DNA from: Saccoglossus kowalevskii | Taxonomy: Eukaryota > Hemichordata > Enteropneusta > Harrimaniidae | Assembly (NCBI RefSeq): GCF_000003605.2 | Contig: NW_003157547.1 | Span: 1 to 21,241 of the forward strand | Reading direction: 5' to 3' | DNA: 21,241 nucleotides | Part shown: positions 1 to 12,018 of the stretch, piece by piece | How the letters are laid out: every line of letters begins with the position of its first letter | Numbering within the stretch: the stretch's first letter is position 1 | Notes under the pieces: model-generated | What the model saw: only the letters and a program-made list of their open reading frames with translations | Told to the model about the DNA's origin: nothing | The model's database searches: none | Position numbers and translations under genes: made by a program

Positions 1-30
1 TCACTTTGCACGCTGTTTTCTAACATTTTA
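1..30 (+). repeat. Satellite copy 0, 3' tail only
   Basis: These bases match the last 30 bases of every other copy (TTTGCACGCTGTTTTCTAAC core), so the array extends upstream of the window. Confidence 0.9.
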
Positions 31-972
31 CAGTCAACTCACGTGAACATATATAAGCTGCTTTCAAATGGCTTTTATTACACTTGTCGACTTTAGAACT
101 GCGCGTTTCTATAAGCCAACAACTTAGGTCATTTATGCAAATACATCTACCAACTTTGCAATAACTTTGCACAACTTTGCAATGACTTTGAACAACTTTG
201 CACGGTGCGTTAACAACTTAAAACCCACTACGTTCCGACAGCATCAACAACTTGTACTTGAAAATTAGAAGGAATTTCGAAACTTTCCATTAGTTAAAAA
301 AGTTACAAAAATGCCACGATTTTCTACAATAAATGATTGACATCAAAGGAAGAAAAATGCAGAAATGTTGAAGTATATCTTTTCCATGTCTGTGATGAAA
401 CAAAAAAGAAATTCAACAGCTCGTTTACTCAGGGAGTCTCCCATGCAAATTCTAACCACGCCTGATTGCGCTTTACCTCAAACATTCATCGGTCACCTAA
501 CCACACAACTGCATAGAAAACATGCAATTAGGCCGAATTCCAAGCTATTTCAGGTTTTGAGATGTTTTAAAATCGATATCGCCTACGCAAATATCTTCTA
601 GAATTGACCTATGACATCTACATACTTGGAGTAAGACTACGGTAATTTAACATCAATTAACGAAATATTTATTCACATTTTCGAGCTTTTAACTATGGGA
701 CTTGTTAAAATGATATCACAGGTAACAATCCCAAATGAAAATACCAACTTTGCAATCGCTTTTCACAACTGTGTAAGCAGTTTGTAGTCGACTTTTTGGT
801 TGACTGTTGTGACAATCTGCTTACATATGAGACATTCTCGGAACATTTACTTAATATTTTCGACATTTAACTGCGGGGTTGTCATGATAATGACTTAGGT
901 TATATATACAAGCAACTCCGCCAACATTTCTTTCGTTTTTTCCAACTTTGCACGCTGTTTTCTAACATTTTA
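31..972 (+). repeat. Satellite unit 1 (942 bp, family A)
   Basis: This is a full-length copy of family A. Diagnostic states are AGAACTGCGCG after the first GTCGAC, an intact ATGCAAAT octamer at 135-142, AACTTAAAACCC, and AGGGAGTCTCCC. The direct repeat near 607-619 has an imperfect second half (TGACCT-A-TGACAT). The AACTTTG cluster lies at 152-202. Confidence 0.97.
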
Positions 973-1902
973 CAGTCAACTCACGTGAACATCTTTAAGC
1001 TGCTTTCAAATGGCTTTTATTAAATTTGTCGACTTTACAACTGCACGTTTCCATATGCCAACAACTTAGGTCATTTATACAAATACATCTACCAACTTTG
1101 CAATAACTTTGCACAACTTTGGAATGACTTTGACCAACTTTGCACGGTGCGTTAACAACTTAAAACCCACTACGTGCCGACAGCATCAACAACTTGTACT
1201 TGAAAATTAGAAGGAATTTCGAAACTTTCCATTAGTTAAAAAAGTTACAAAAATGCCACGATTTTCTACAATAAATGATTGACATCACAGGAAGAAAAAT
1301 GCAGAAATGTTGAAGTATATCTTTTCCATGTCTGTGATGAAACAAAAAAAAATTCAACAGCTCGTTTACTCAGGGAGTCTCCCATGCAAGTACTAACCAC
1401 GCCCGAATGCGCTTTACCTCAAACATTTATCGGTCACCTAACCACACAACTGCATAGAAAACATGCAATTAGGCCGAATTCCATGTTTTGAGATGTTTTA
1501 AAATCGATATCGCCTACGCAAATATCTTCTAGAATTGACCTATGACATCTACATACTTGGAGTAAGACTACGGTAATTTAACATCAATTAACGAAATATT
1601 TATTCACATTTTCGAGCTTTTAACTATGGGACTTGTTAAAATGATATCACAGGTAACAATCCCAAATGAAAATACCAACTTTGCAATCGCTTTCACAACT
1701 TTGTAAGCAGTTTGTAGTCGACTTTTTGGTTGACTGTTGTAACAATCTGCTTACATATGAGGCATTCTCGGAACATTTACTTAATATTTTCGACATTTAA
1801 CTGCGGGGTTGTCATGATAATGACTTAGGTTATATATACAAGCAACTCCGCCAATGTTTCTTTCGTTTTTTCCAACTTTGCACGCTGTTTACTAACATTT
1901 TA
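973..1902 (+). repeat. Satellite unit 2 (930 bp, family A)
   Basis: This is the shortest of the 'complete' copies. Relative to unit 1 it lacks about 10 bp in the CTATTTCAGG segment, near 1483, directly before GTTTTGAGATG. The ATGCAAAT octamer is altered to ATACAAAT. Otherwise it is close to units 1 and 3. Confidence 0.97.
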
Positions 1903-2842
1903 CAGTCAACTCACGTGAACATCTATAAGCTGCTTTCAAATGGCTTTTATTAAACTTGTCGACTTTAGAACTGCGCGTTTCTATAAGCCAACAACTTAGG
2001 TCATTTATGCAAATACATCTACCAACTTTGCAATAACTTTGCACAACTTTGCAATGACTTTGAACAACTTTGCACGGTGCGTTAACAACTTAAAACCCAC
2101 TACGTGCCGACAGCATCAACAACTTGTACTTGAAAATTAGAAGGAATTTCGAAACTTTCCATTAGTTAAAAAAGTTAAAAAAATGCCACGATTTTCTACA
2201 ATAAATGATTGACATCACAGGAAGAAAAATGCGGAAATGTTGAAGTATATCTTTTCCATGGCTGTGATGAAAAAAAAAAAATCAACAGCTCGTTTACTCA
2301 GGGAGTCTCCCAATGCAAGTACTAACCACGCCCGATTGCGCTTTACCTCAAACATTCATCGGTCACCTAACCACACAACTGCATAGAAAACATGAAATTA
2401 GGCCGAATTCCCGGCTATTTCAGGTTTTGAGATGTTTTAAAATCGATATCGCCTACGCAAATATCTTCTAGAATTGACCTATGACATCTACATACTTGGA
2501 GTAAGACTACGGTAATTTAACATCAATTAACGAAATCTTTATTCACATTTTCGAGCTTTTAACTATAGGACTTGTTAAAATGATATCACAGGTAACAATC
2601 CCAAATGAAAATAGCAACTTTGCAATCGCTTTTCACAACTTTGTAAGCAGTTTGTAGTCGACTTTTTGGTTGACTGTTGTGACAATCTGCTTACATATGA
2701 GGCATTCTCCGAACATTTACTTAATATTTTCGACATTTAACTTCAGGGTTGTCATGATAATGACTTAGGTTATATATACAAGCAACTCCGCCAACATTTC
2801 TTTCGTTTTTTCCAACTTTGCACGCTGTTTTCTAACATTTTA
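1903..2842 (+). repeat. Satellite unit 3 (940 bp, family A)
   Basis: This is a full-length family A copy with an intact ATGCAAAT octamer. It is the best reference for the deletion in unit 4, because unit 3 carries both sequences that meet at that junction (GATTTTCTAC ending at 2199, and ACTTAGG starting at 2763). Confidence 0.97.
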
Positions 2843-3217
2843 CAGTCAACTCACGTGAACATCTATTAGCTGCTTTCAAATGGCTTGTATTAAACTTGTC
2901 GACTTTAGAACTGCGCGTTTCTATAAGCCAACAACTTAGGTCATTTATGCAAATACATCTACCAAATTTGCAATAACTTTGCACAACATTGCAATGACTT
3001 TGAACAACTTTGCACGGTGCGTTAACAACTTAAAACCCACTACGTGCCGACAGCATCAACAACTTGTACTTGAAAATTAGAAGGACTTTCGAAACTTTCC
3101 ATTAGTTAAAAAAGTTACAAAAATGCCACGATTTTATACTTAGGTTATATATACAAGCAACTCTGCCAACATTTCTTTCGTGTTTTACAACTTTGCTCGC
3201 TAGTTTCTAATATTTTA
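2843..3217 (+). repeat. Satellite unit 4, internally deleted (375 bp)
   Basis: The first ~297 bp match family A, then the copy jumps at about 3138 from the GATTTT segment to ACTTAGGTTATATATA near the monomer end. About 565 bp of unit 3-type sequence is missing. The tail carries private variants (ACTCTGCC, CGTGTTTTAC, GCTCGCTAG) that recur only in unit 7, so the two deleted copies share one origin. Confidence 0.96.
3129..3148. other. Deletion junction in unit 4
   Basis: CCACGATTTT is joined to ACTTAGG. Comparison with unit 3 gives a two-base overlap (AC at 3138-3139) and one C-to-A change beside the junction, suggesting end joining or microhomology-mediated loss. The same junction lies at 5376-5395 in unit 7. 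Confidence 0.85.
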
Positions 3218-4153
3218 CAGTCAACTCACTTGACCATCTATAAGCTGCTTTCAACTGGCTTTTAATAAACTTGTCGACTTTACAACTGCGCGTTTCTATA
3301 AGCCAACAACTCAGGTCATTTATGCAAGTACATCTACAAACTTTGCAATAACTTTGCACAACTTTGCAATGACTTTGAACAATTTTGCACGCCGCATTAA
3401 CAACATAAAACCCACTACGTGCCGACAGCATCAACAACTTGTACTTGAAAATTAGAAGCAATTGCGAAACTTTTCTTTAGTTCAAAAAGTTACAAAAATG
3501 CCACGATTTTCTGCTATAAGTGTTTGACATCACAGGAAGAAAAAATGCAGAAATGTTGCCGAATATCTTTTCCATGTTTGTAATGAAAAAAAAAATTCAA
3601 CAGCTCGTTTACTCGGGGAGTCTCCCAGCAAGTACTAACCACGCCCGATTGTGCTTTACTTTAAACATTTATCGGTCACCTAACCACACAACTGCACAGA
3701 TCATTTGAAATTAAGCAGAATTCGAGGCTATTTCAGGTTTTGGGATGTTTAAAAATCGATATCGTTTACACAAGTATCTTCTAGAATTGACCTATGATCT
3801 CTGCATACTTGGAGTAAGACTACGGTAATTTAACATCAATTTACGATATATTTATTCACATGTTCGAACTTTTAACCATGGGACTGTTAATATGATATCA
3901 CAGGTAACAATCTCGAATGAAACTACCAACTTTGAAATCGTTTTTCACAACTTTGTAAGCAGTTTGTTGTCGACTTTCCGGTGACTGTTGTGATAATCTG
4001 CTTATATATGAGGCATTCTCAGAACATTTACTTAATGTTTTCGACATTTAACTTCGGGGTTGTCATGATAATGACTTAGGTTATATATACAAGCAACTCC
4101 GCCAACATTTCTTTCGTTTTTTCCAACTTTGCAAGCTGTTTTCTAAAATTTTA
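3218..4153 (+). repeat. Satellite unit 5 (936 bp)
   Basis: This is a full-length copy of the intermediate family (GCACGCCGCATTAAC, CCCAGCAAGTAC). It is the only copy whose E-box palindrome is broken (CTCACTTGACC instead of CTCACGTGA). It is very similar to unit 6 in its central part. Confidence 0.97.
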
Positions 4154-5090
4154 CAGTCAACTCACGTGAACATCTATAAGCTGCTTTGAACTGGCTTTTA
4201 TTAAATTTGTCGACTTTACAACTGCGCGTTTCTATAAGCCAACAACTCAGGTCATTTATGCAAGTACATCTACAAACTTTGCAATAACTTTGCACAACTT
4301 TGCAATGACTTTGAACAATTTTGCACGCCGCGTTAACAACATAAAACCCACTACGTGCCGACAGCATCAACAACTTGTACTTGAAAATTAGAAGCAATTG
4401 CGAAACTTTTCTTTAGTTCAAAAAGTTACAAAAATGCCACGATTTTCTGCTATAAGTGTTTGACATCACAGGAAGAAAAAATGCAGAAATGTTGCCGAAT
4501 ATCTTTTCCATGTTTGTAATGAAAAAAAAAATTCAACAGCTCGTTTACTCGGGGAGTCTCCCAGCAAGTACTAACCACGCCCGATTGTGCTTTACTTTAA
4601 ACATTTATCGGTCACCTAACCACACAACTGCATAGATCATTTGAAATTAAGCAGAATTCGAGGCTATTTCAGGTTTTGGGATGTTTAAAAATCGATATCG
4701 TTTACACAAGTATCTTCTAGAATTGACCTACGACCTCTGCATACTTGGAGTAAGACTACGGTAATTTAACATCAATTTACGATATATTTATTCACATGTT
4801 CGAACTTTTAACCATGGGACTTGTTAATATGATATCACAGGTAACAATCCTGAATGAAACTACCATCTTTGAAATCGTTTTTCACAACTTTGTAAGCAGT
4901 TTGTTGTCGACTTTCCGGTGACTGTTGTGATAATCTGGTTATATATGAGGCATTCTCGGAACATTTACTTAATGTTTTCGACATTTAACTTCGGGGTTGT
5001 CATGATAATGACTTAGGTTATATATACAAGCAACTCCGCCAACATTTCTTTCGTTTTTTCCAACTTTGCACGCTGTTTTCTAAAATTTTA
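4154..5090 (+). repeat. Satellite unit 6 (937 bp)
   Basis: This full-length copy is close to unit 5, sharing the rare CCCAGCAAGTAC state. Its start has CTTTGAACTGG and AAATTTGTCGAC, also found at the start of unit 7. The direct repeat is TGACCT-A-CGACCT (one mismatch). Confidence 0.97.
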
Positions 5091-5464
5091 CAGTCAACTC
5101 ACGTGAACATCTATAAGCTGCTTTGAACTGGCTTTTATTAAATTTGTCGACTTTACAACTGCGCGTTTCTATAAGCCAACAACTTAGGTCATTTATGCAA
5201 ATACATCTACCAACTTTGCAATAACTTTGCACAACTTTGCAATGACTTTGAACAACTTTGCACGGTGCGTTAACAACTTAAAACCCACTACGTGCCGACA
5301 GCATCAACAACTTGTACTTGAAAATTAGAAGGAATTTCGAAACTTTCCATTAGTTAAAAAGTTACAAAAATGCCACGATTTTATACTTAGGTTATATATA
5401 CAAGCAACTCTGCCAACATTTCTTTCGTGTTTTACAACTTTGCTCGCTAGTTTCGAATATTTTA
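5091..5464 (+). repeat. Satellite unit 7, internally deleted (374 bp), chimeric
   Basis: It has the same deletion junction as unit 4 (near 5385) and the same private variants in the tail. Its first ~80 bp instead match unit 6 (CTTTGAACTGG, AAATTTGTCGAC) before switching to family A states, including the ATGCAAAT octamer. It therefore looks like a recombinant between a unit 6-like start and a unit 4-like remainder. Confidence 0.95.
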
Positions 5465-6397
5465 CAGTCAACTCACGTGACCATCTATATGCTGATTTCA
5501 ACTGGCTTTTAATAAACTTGTCGACTTTACAACTGCGCGTTTCTATAAGCCAACAACTCAGGTCATTTATACAAGTACATCTACAAACTTTGCAATAACT
5601 TTGCACAACTTTGCAATGACTTTGAACAATTTTGCACGCCGCGTTAACAACATAAAACCCACTACGTGCCGACAGCATCAACAACTTGTACTTGAAAATT
5701 AGAAGCAATTGCGAAACTTTTCTTTAGTTCAAAAAGTTACAAAAATGCCACGCTTTTTTGCTATAAATGTTTGACATCTCGAAAGAAAAAATGCAGAAAT
5801 GTTGCCGAATATCTTTTCCGTGTTTGTAATGAAAAAAAAAAATCAACAGCTCGTTTACTCGGGGAGTCTCCCTGCAAGTACTAACCACGCCCGATTGTGC
5901 TTTACTTTAAACATTTATCGGTTACCTAACCAGACAACTGCATAGATCATTTGAAATTAAGCAGAATTAGAGGCTATTTCAGGTTTTGGGATGTTTTAAA
6001 ATCGATATCGTTTACACAAGTATCTTCTAGAATTGACCTATGACCTCTGCATACTTGGAGTAAGACTACGGTAATTTAACATCAATTTACGATATATTTA
6101 TTCACATGTTCAAACTTTTAACCACGGGATTGTTGATATGATATCACAGGTAACAATCCCGAATTAAACTACCAACTTTGAAATCGCTTTTCATAACTTT
6201 GTAAGCAGTTTGTTGTCGACTTTTCGGTGACTGTTGTGATTATCTGGTTATATATGAGGCATTCTCGGAACATTTACTTTTTAGACATTTATCTGCGGGG
6301 TTGTCATGATAATGACTTAGGTTATATATATACAAGCAACTCCGCCAACATTTCTTTCGCTTTTTTACAACTTTGCACGCTATTTTCTAATATTTTA
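5465..6397 (+). repeat. Satellite unit 8 (933 bp)
   Basis: The start matches unit 5, and the middle and end match unit 9 (CCACGCTTTTTTGC, CATCTCGAAAGAAAA, CCCTGCAAGTAC). A 5 bp deletion near 6280 removes TAATG before TTTAGACATTT. It has the first perfect TGACCT-A-TGACCT direct repeat (6034-6046). Confidence 0.97.
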
Positions 6398-7335
6398 CAG
6401 TCAACTCACGTGACCATCTATAAGCTGCTTTCAACTGGCTTTTAATTAACATGTCGACTTTACAACTGTGCGTTTCAATAAGCCAACAACTTAGCTCATT
6501 TATACAAGTACATCTACAAACTTTGCAATAACTTTGCACAACTTTGCAATGACTTTGAACAATTTTGCACGCCGCGTTAACAACATAAAACCCACTACGT
6601 GCCGACTGCATCAACAACTTGTACTTGAAAATTAGAAGCAATTGCGAAACTTTTCTTTAGTTCAAAAGGTTACAAAAATGCCACGCTTTTTTGCTATAAA
6701 TGTTTGACATCTCGAAAGAAAAAATGCAGAAATGTTGCCGAATATCTTTTCCGTGTTTGTAATGAAAAAAAAAAATCAACAGCTCGTTTACACGGGGAGT
6801 CTCCCTGCAAGTACTAACCACGTCCGATTGTGCTTTACTTTAAACATTTATCGGTCACCTAACCACACAACTGCATAGATCATTTGAAATTAAGCAGAAT
6901 TAGAGGCTATTACAGGTTTTGGGATGTGTTAAAATCGATATCGTTTACACAAGTATCTTCTAGAATTGACCTATGACCTCTGCGTACTTGGAGTAAGACT
7001 ACGGTAATTTAACATCAATTTACGATATATTTATTCACATGTTCAAACTTTTAACCACGGGACTTGTTAATATGATATCACAGGTAACAATCCCGAAAGA
7101 AACTACCAACTTTGAAATCGCTTTTCATAACTTTGTAAGCAGTTTGTTGTCGACTTTTCGGTGACTGTTGTGATAATCTGGTTCTATATGAGGCATTCTC
7201 GGAATATTTACTTAATGTTTTAGACATTTAACTGCGGGGTTGTCATGATAATGACTTAGGTTATATATATACAAGCACCTCCGCCAACATTTCTTTCGTT
7301 TTTTACAACTTTGCACGCTATTTTCTAATATTTTA
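6398..7335 (+). repeat. Satellite unit 9 (938 bp)
   Basis: This is a full-length copy with the 'C'-type start (TTTTCTAATATTTTACAG upstream, GTGACCATC after the E-box). Its second half has AACCACGGGACTTG and CCCGAAAGAAAC. These states reappear about 12 kb away in unit 22. Confidence 0.97.
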
Positions 7336-8273
7336 CAGTCAACTCACGTGACCATATATAAGCTTCTTTCAACTGGCTTTTAATACACTTGTCGACTTTA
7401 CAACTGCGCGTTTCTATAAGCCAACAACTTAGGTCATTTATACAAGTACATCTACAAACTTTGCAATAACTTTGCACAACTTTGCAATGACTTTGAACTA
7501 TTTTGCACGCCGCGTTTACAACATAAATCCCACTACGTGCCGACAGCATCAACAACTTGTATTTGAAAATTAGAAGCAATTGCGAAACTTTTCTTTTGTT
7601 CAAAAAGTTACAAAAATGCCACGATTTTCTGCTATAAATGTTTGATATCACAGGAAGAAAAAATTCAGAAATGTTGCCGAATATCTTTTCCATGTTTGTA
7701 ATGAAAAAACAAATTCAACAGCTCGTTCACTCGGGGAGTCTCCCATGTAAGTACTAACCACGCCCGATTGTGCATTACTTTAAACATTTATCGGTCACCT
7801 AACCACATAACTGCATAGATCATTTGAATTTATGCAGAATGCGAGGCTATTTCAGGTTTTGGGATGTTTTAAAATTGACATCGTTTACACAAGTATCTTC
7901 AAGAATTGACCTATGACCTCTACATACTTGGAGTAAGACTACGCTAATTTAACATCAATTTACGAAATATTTATTCACATGCTCGAACTTTTAACTATGG
8001 GACTTATTAATATGATATCACAGGTAACAATCTCGAATGAAACTACCAACTTTGCAATCGCTTTTCACAAATTTGTAAGCAGTTTGTTGTCGACTTTCCG
8101 GTGACTGTTGTGATAATCTGCTTATATATGAGGTATTCTCGGAACATTTACTTAATGTTTTAGACATTTACCTGCGGGGTTGTTATGATAATGACTTAGG
8201 TTATATATACAAGCAACTCCGCTAACATTTCTTTCGTTTTTTCCAACTTTGCATGCTTTTTTCTAACATTTTA
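7336..8273 (+). repeat. Satellite unit 10 (938 bp)
   Basis: This full-length copy is transitional, with a C-type start and a Q-type end (GAGGTATTCTC, GACATTTACCTGC, CTCCGCTAAC). It has TTTATGCAGAATGCG, a state otherwise characteristic of units 12-14, 18 and 20. Confidence 0.97.
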
Positions 8274-9211
8274 CAGTCAACTCACGTGAACTTCTAAAAG
8301 CTGCTTTCAACTGGCTTTTATTAAACTTGTCGACTTTACAACTGCGCGTTTCTATAAGCCAACAACTTAGGCCATTTATGCAAGTACATCTACAAACTTT
8401 GCAATAACTTTGCACAACTTTGCAATGACTTTGAACAACTTTGCACGCCGCGTTAACAACACAAAACCCACTACGTGCCGACAGCATCAACAACTTGTAC
8501 TTGAAAATTAGAAGCAATTGCGAAACTTTTCTTTAGTTCAAAAAGTTACAAAAATGCCACGATTTTCTGCTATAAATGTTTGACATCACAGGAAGAAAAA
8601 ATGCAGAAATGTTGCCGAATATCTTTTCCATGTTTTTAATGAAAAACAAAATTCAACAGCTCATTTACTCGGGGAGTCTCCCATGCAAGTACTAACCACG
8701 CCCGATTGTGCTTTTCTTTAAACATTTATCGGTCACCTAACCACACAACTGCATAGATCATTTGAAATTAAGCAGAATTCGAGGCTATTTCAGGTTTTGG
8801 GATATTTTAAAATCGATATCGTTTACACAAGTATCTTCTAGAATTTACCTATGACCTCTGCATACTTGGAGTAAGACTACGGTAATTTAACATCAATTTA
8901 CGATATATTTATTCACATGTTCGAACTTTTAACTATGGGACTTATTAATATGATATCACAGGTAACAATCTCGAATGAAACTACCAACTTTGCAATCGCT
9001 TTTCACAAATTTGTAAGCAGTTTGTTGTCGACTTTCCGGTGACTGTTGTGATAATCTGCTTATATATGAGGTATTCTCGGAACATTTACTTAATGTTTTA
9101 GTCATTTTCTTGCGGGGTTGTTATGATAATGACTTAGGTTATATATACAAGCAACTCCGCTAACATTTCTTTCGTTTTTTCCAACTTTGCACGCTGTTTT
9201 CTAACATTTTA
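8274..9211 (+). repeat. Satellite unit 11 (938 bp, Q/Q)
   Basis: This full-length copy is flanked by Q-type junctions on both sides (GTGAACTTCTAAAAGCTGC at the start). It carries AATTTACCTATGACC, which breaks the first half of the DR1-like repeat, as in units 17 and 19. Confidence 0.97.
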
Positions 9212-10148
9212 CAGTCAACTCACGTGAACTTCTAAAAGCTGCTTTTAACTGGCTTTTATTAAACTTGTCGACTTTACAACTGCGCGTTTCTATAAGCTAA
9301 CAACTTAGGCCATGTATGCAAGTACATCTACAAACTTTGCAATAACTTTGCACAACTTTGCAATGACTTTGAACAATTTTGCACGATGCGTTAACAACTT
9401 AAAACCCACTGCGTGCCGACAGCATCAACAACTTGTACTTGAAAATTAGAAGGAATTTCGAAACTTTCCATTAGTTAAAACAGTTACAAAAATGCCACGA
9501 TTTTCTGCTATAAATGTTTGACATCACAGGAAGAAAAAATGCAGAAATGTTGCCGTATATCTTTTCCATGTTTGTAATGAAAAACAAATTCAACAGCTCG
9601 TTTGCTCGGGGAGTCTCCAGTGCAAGTACTAACCACGCCCGATTGTGCTTTACTTTAAACATTTATCGGTCACCTAACCACACAACTGCATAGATCATTT
9701 GAATTTATGCCGAATGCGAGGCTATTTCAGGTTTTGGGATGTTTTAAAATTGATATCGTTTACACAAGTATCTTCAAGAATTGACCTATGACCTCTACAT
9801 ACTTGGAGTAAGACTACGCTAATTTAACATCAATTTACGAAATATTTATTCACATGCTCGAACTTTTAACTATGGGACTTATTAATATGATATCGTAGGT
9901 AACAATCTCGATTGAAACTACCAACTTTGCAATCGCTTTTCACAAATTTGTAAGCAGTTTGTTGTCGACTTTCCGGTGACTGTTGTGATAATCTGCTTAT
10001 ATATGAGGTATTCTCGGAACATTTACTTAATGTTTTAGACACTTACCTGCGAGGTTGTTATGATAATGACTTAGGTTATATATACAAGCAACTCCGCTAA
10101 CATTTCTTTCGTTTTTTCCAACTTTGCACGCTGTTTTCTAACATTTTA
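9212..10148 (+). repeat. Satellite unit 12 (937 bp, Q/Q)
   Basis: This full-length copy has a Q start and Q end, and in its centre TCTCCAGTGCAAG, TTTATGCCGAATGCG and ATCGTAGGTAAC. From about 9490 to 9780 it is nearly identical to unit 13. Confidence 0.97.
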
Positions 10149-11080
10149 CAGTCAACTCACGTGAACTTCTAAAAGCTGCTTTCAACTGGCTTTTATTAAA
10201 CTTGTCGACTTTACAACTGCGCGTTTCTATAAGCCAACAACTTAGGCCATTTATGCAAGTACATCTACAAACTTTGCAATAACTTTGCACAAGTTTGCAA
10301 TGACTTTGAACAACTTTGCACGCCGCGTTAACAACATAAAACCCACTACGTGCCGACAGCATCAACAACTTGTACTTGAAAATTAGAAGCAATTGCGAAA
10401 CTTTTCTTTAGTTCAAAAAGTTACAAAAATGCCACGATTTTCTGCTATAAATGTTTGACATCACAGGAAGAAAAAATGCAGAAATGTTGCCGTATATCTT
10501 TTCCATGTTTGTAATGAAAAACAAATTCAACAGCTCGTTTGCTCGGGGAGTCTCCAGTGCAAGTACTAACCACGCCCGATTGTGCTTTACTTTAAACATT
10601 TATCGGTCACCTAACCACACAACTGCATAGATCATTTGAATTTATGCCGAATGCGAGGCTATTTCAGGTTTTGGGATGTTTTAAAATTGATATCGTTTAC
10701 ACAAGTATCTTCAAGAATTGACCTCTACATACTTGTAGTAAGACTACGCTAATTTAACATCAATTTACGAAATATTTATTCACATGCTCGAACTTTTAAC
10801 TATGGGACTTATTAATATGATATCGTAGGTAACAATCTCGATTGAAACTACCAACTTTGCAATCGCTTTTCACAAATTTGTAAGCAGTTTGTTGTCGACT
10901 TTTCGGTGACTGTTGTGATAATCTGCTTATATATGAGGCATTCTCGGAACATTTACATAATGTTTTTTGAAATTTAACTGCGGAGTTGTTATGATAATGA
11001 CTTAGGATATATATACAACCAACTCCGCCAACATTTCTTTTGTTTTTTTCCAACTTTGCACGCTGTTTTCTAACATTTTA
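10149..11080 (+). repeat. Satellite unit 13 (932 bp, Q/P)
   Basis: This copy has a Q start and P end (TACATAATG, GCGGAGTTG, GGATATATATACAACC). Near 10719 the tandem TGACCT-A-TGACCT has collapsed to a single TGACCT, a 7 bp loss that explains most of its short length. Confidence 0.97.
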
Positions 11081-12018
11081 CAGTCAACTCACGTGACCAT
11101 CTATAAGCTGCTTTCAACTGGCTTTTATTAAAATTGTCGACTTTACAACTGCGCGTTTCTATAAGCCAACAACTTAGGTCATTTATGCAAGTACATCTAC
11201 AAACTTTGCAATAACTTTGCACAACTCTGCAATGACTTTGAACAACTTTGCACGGTGCGTTAACAACATAAAACCCACTACGTGCCGACAGCATCAACAA
11301 CTTGTACTTGAAAATTAGAAGGAATTTCGAAACTTTTCTTTAGTTAAAACAGTTACAAAAATGCCACGATTTTCTGCTATAAATGTTTGACATCACAGGA
11401 AGAAAAAATGCAGAAATGTTACCGTATATCTTTTCCATGTTTGTAATGAAAAACAAATTCAACAGCTCGTTTGCTCGGGGAGTCTCCAGTGCAAGTACTA
11501 ACCACGCCCGATTGTGCTTTACTTTAAACATTTATCGGTCACCTAACCACACAACTGCATAGATCATTTGAATTTATGCCGAATGCGAGGCTATTTCAGG
11601 TTTTGGGATGTTTTAAAATTGATATCGTTTACACAAGTGTCTTCAAGAATTGACCTATGACCTATACATACTTGGAGTAAGACTACGCTAATTTAACATC
11701 AATTTACGAAATATTTATTCACATGTTCGAACTTTTAACTATGGGACTTATTAATATGATATCACAGGTAACAATCTCGAATGAAACTACCAACTTTGAA
11801 ATCGCTTTTCACAAATTTTTAAGCAGTTTGTTGTCGACTTTTCGGTGACTGTTGTGATAATCTGCTTATATATGAGGCATTCTCGGAACATTTACATAAT
11901 GTTTTCGAAATTTAACTGCGGAGTTGTTATGATAATGACTTAGGATATATATACAACAAACTCCGCCAACATTTCTTTTGTTTTTTTCCAACTTTGCACG
12001 CTGTTTTCTAACATTTTA
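11081..12018 (+). repeat. Satellite unit 14 (938 bp, P/P)
   Basis: This full-length copy has a P-type start (GTGACCATC, AAAATTGTCGAC) and a P-type end. It has a perfect DR1-like repeat near 11651 and the TCTCCAGTGCAAG state. Confidence 0.97.

Larger units (their letters stand above)
2843..7335 (+). repeat. Duplicated block: deleted unit + full units, period 2248 bp
   Basis: The deleted units 4 and 7 start exactly 2248 bp apart (375+936+937) and share the junction and tail variants. The copies directly after them, units 5 and 8, also share a start distinct from other copies (AATAAACTTGTCGAC). A block of one short and two long copies therefore appears to have been duplicated. Later exchange has overwritten parts of it, such as the start of unit 7 and the second half of unit 8. 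Confidence 0.75.

Noticed and set aside
365-601. Plus-strand open frames in the central monomer (365-601, 1279-1491, 3520-3708)
   Set aside because: Equivalent positions in the neighbouring copies are broken by indels in the A-run and CCATGCAAG segment. The three do not share full reading frames, and no family is recognisable.
2843-5464. Transposon as origin of the deleted units or of the monomer
   Set aside because: No terminal inverted repeats, target-site duplications, poly-A tail or transposase/reverse-transcriptase remnants seen; the short units are plain internal deletions.
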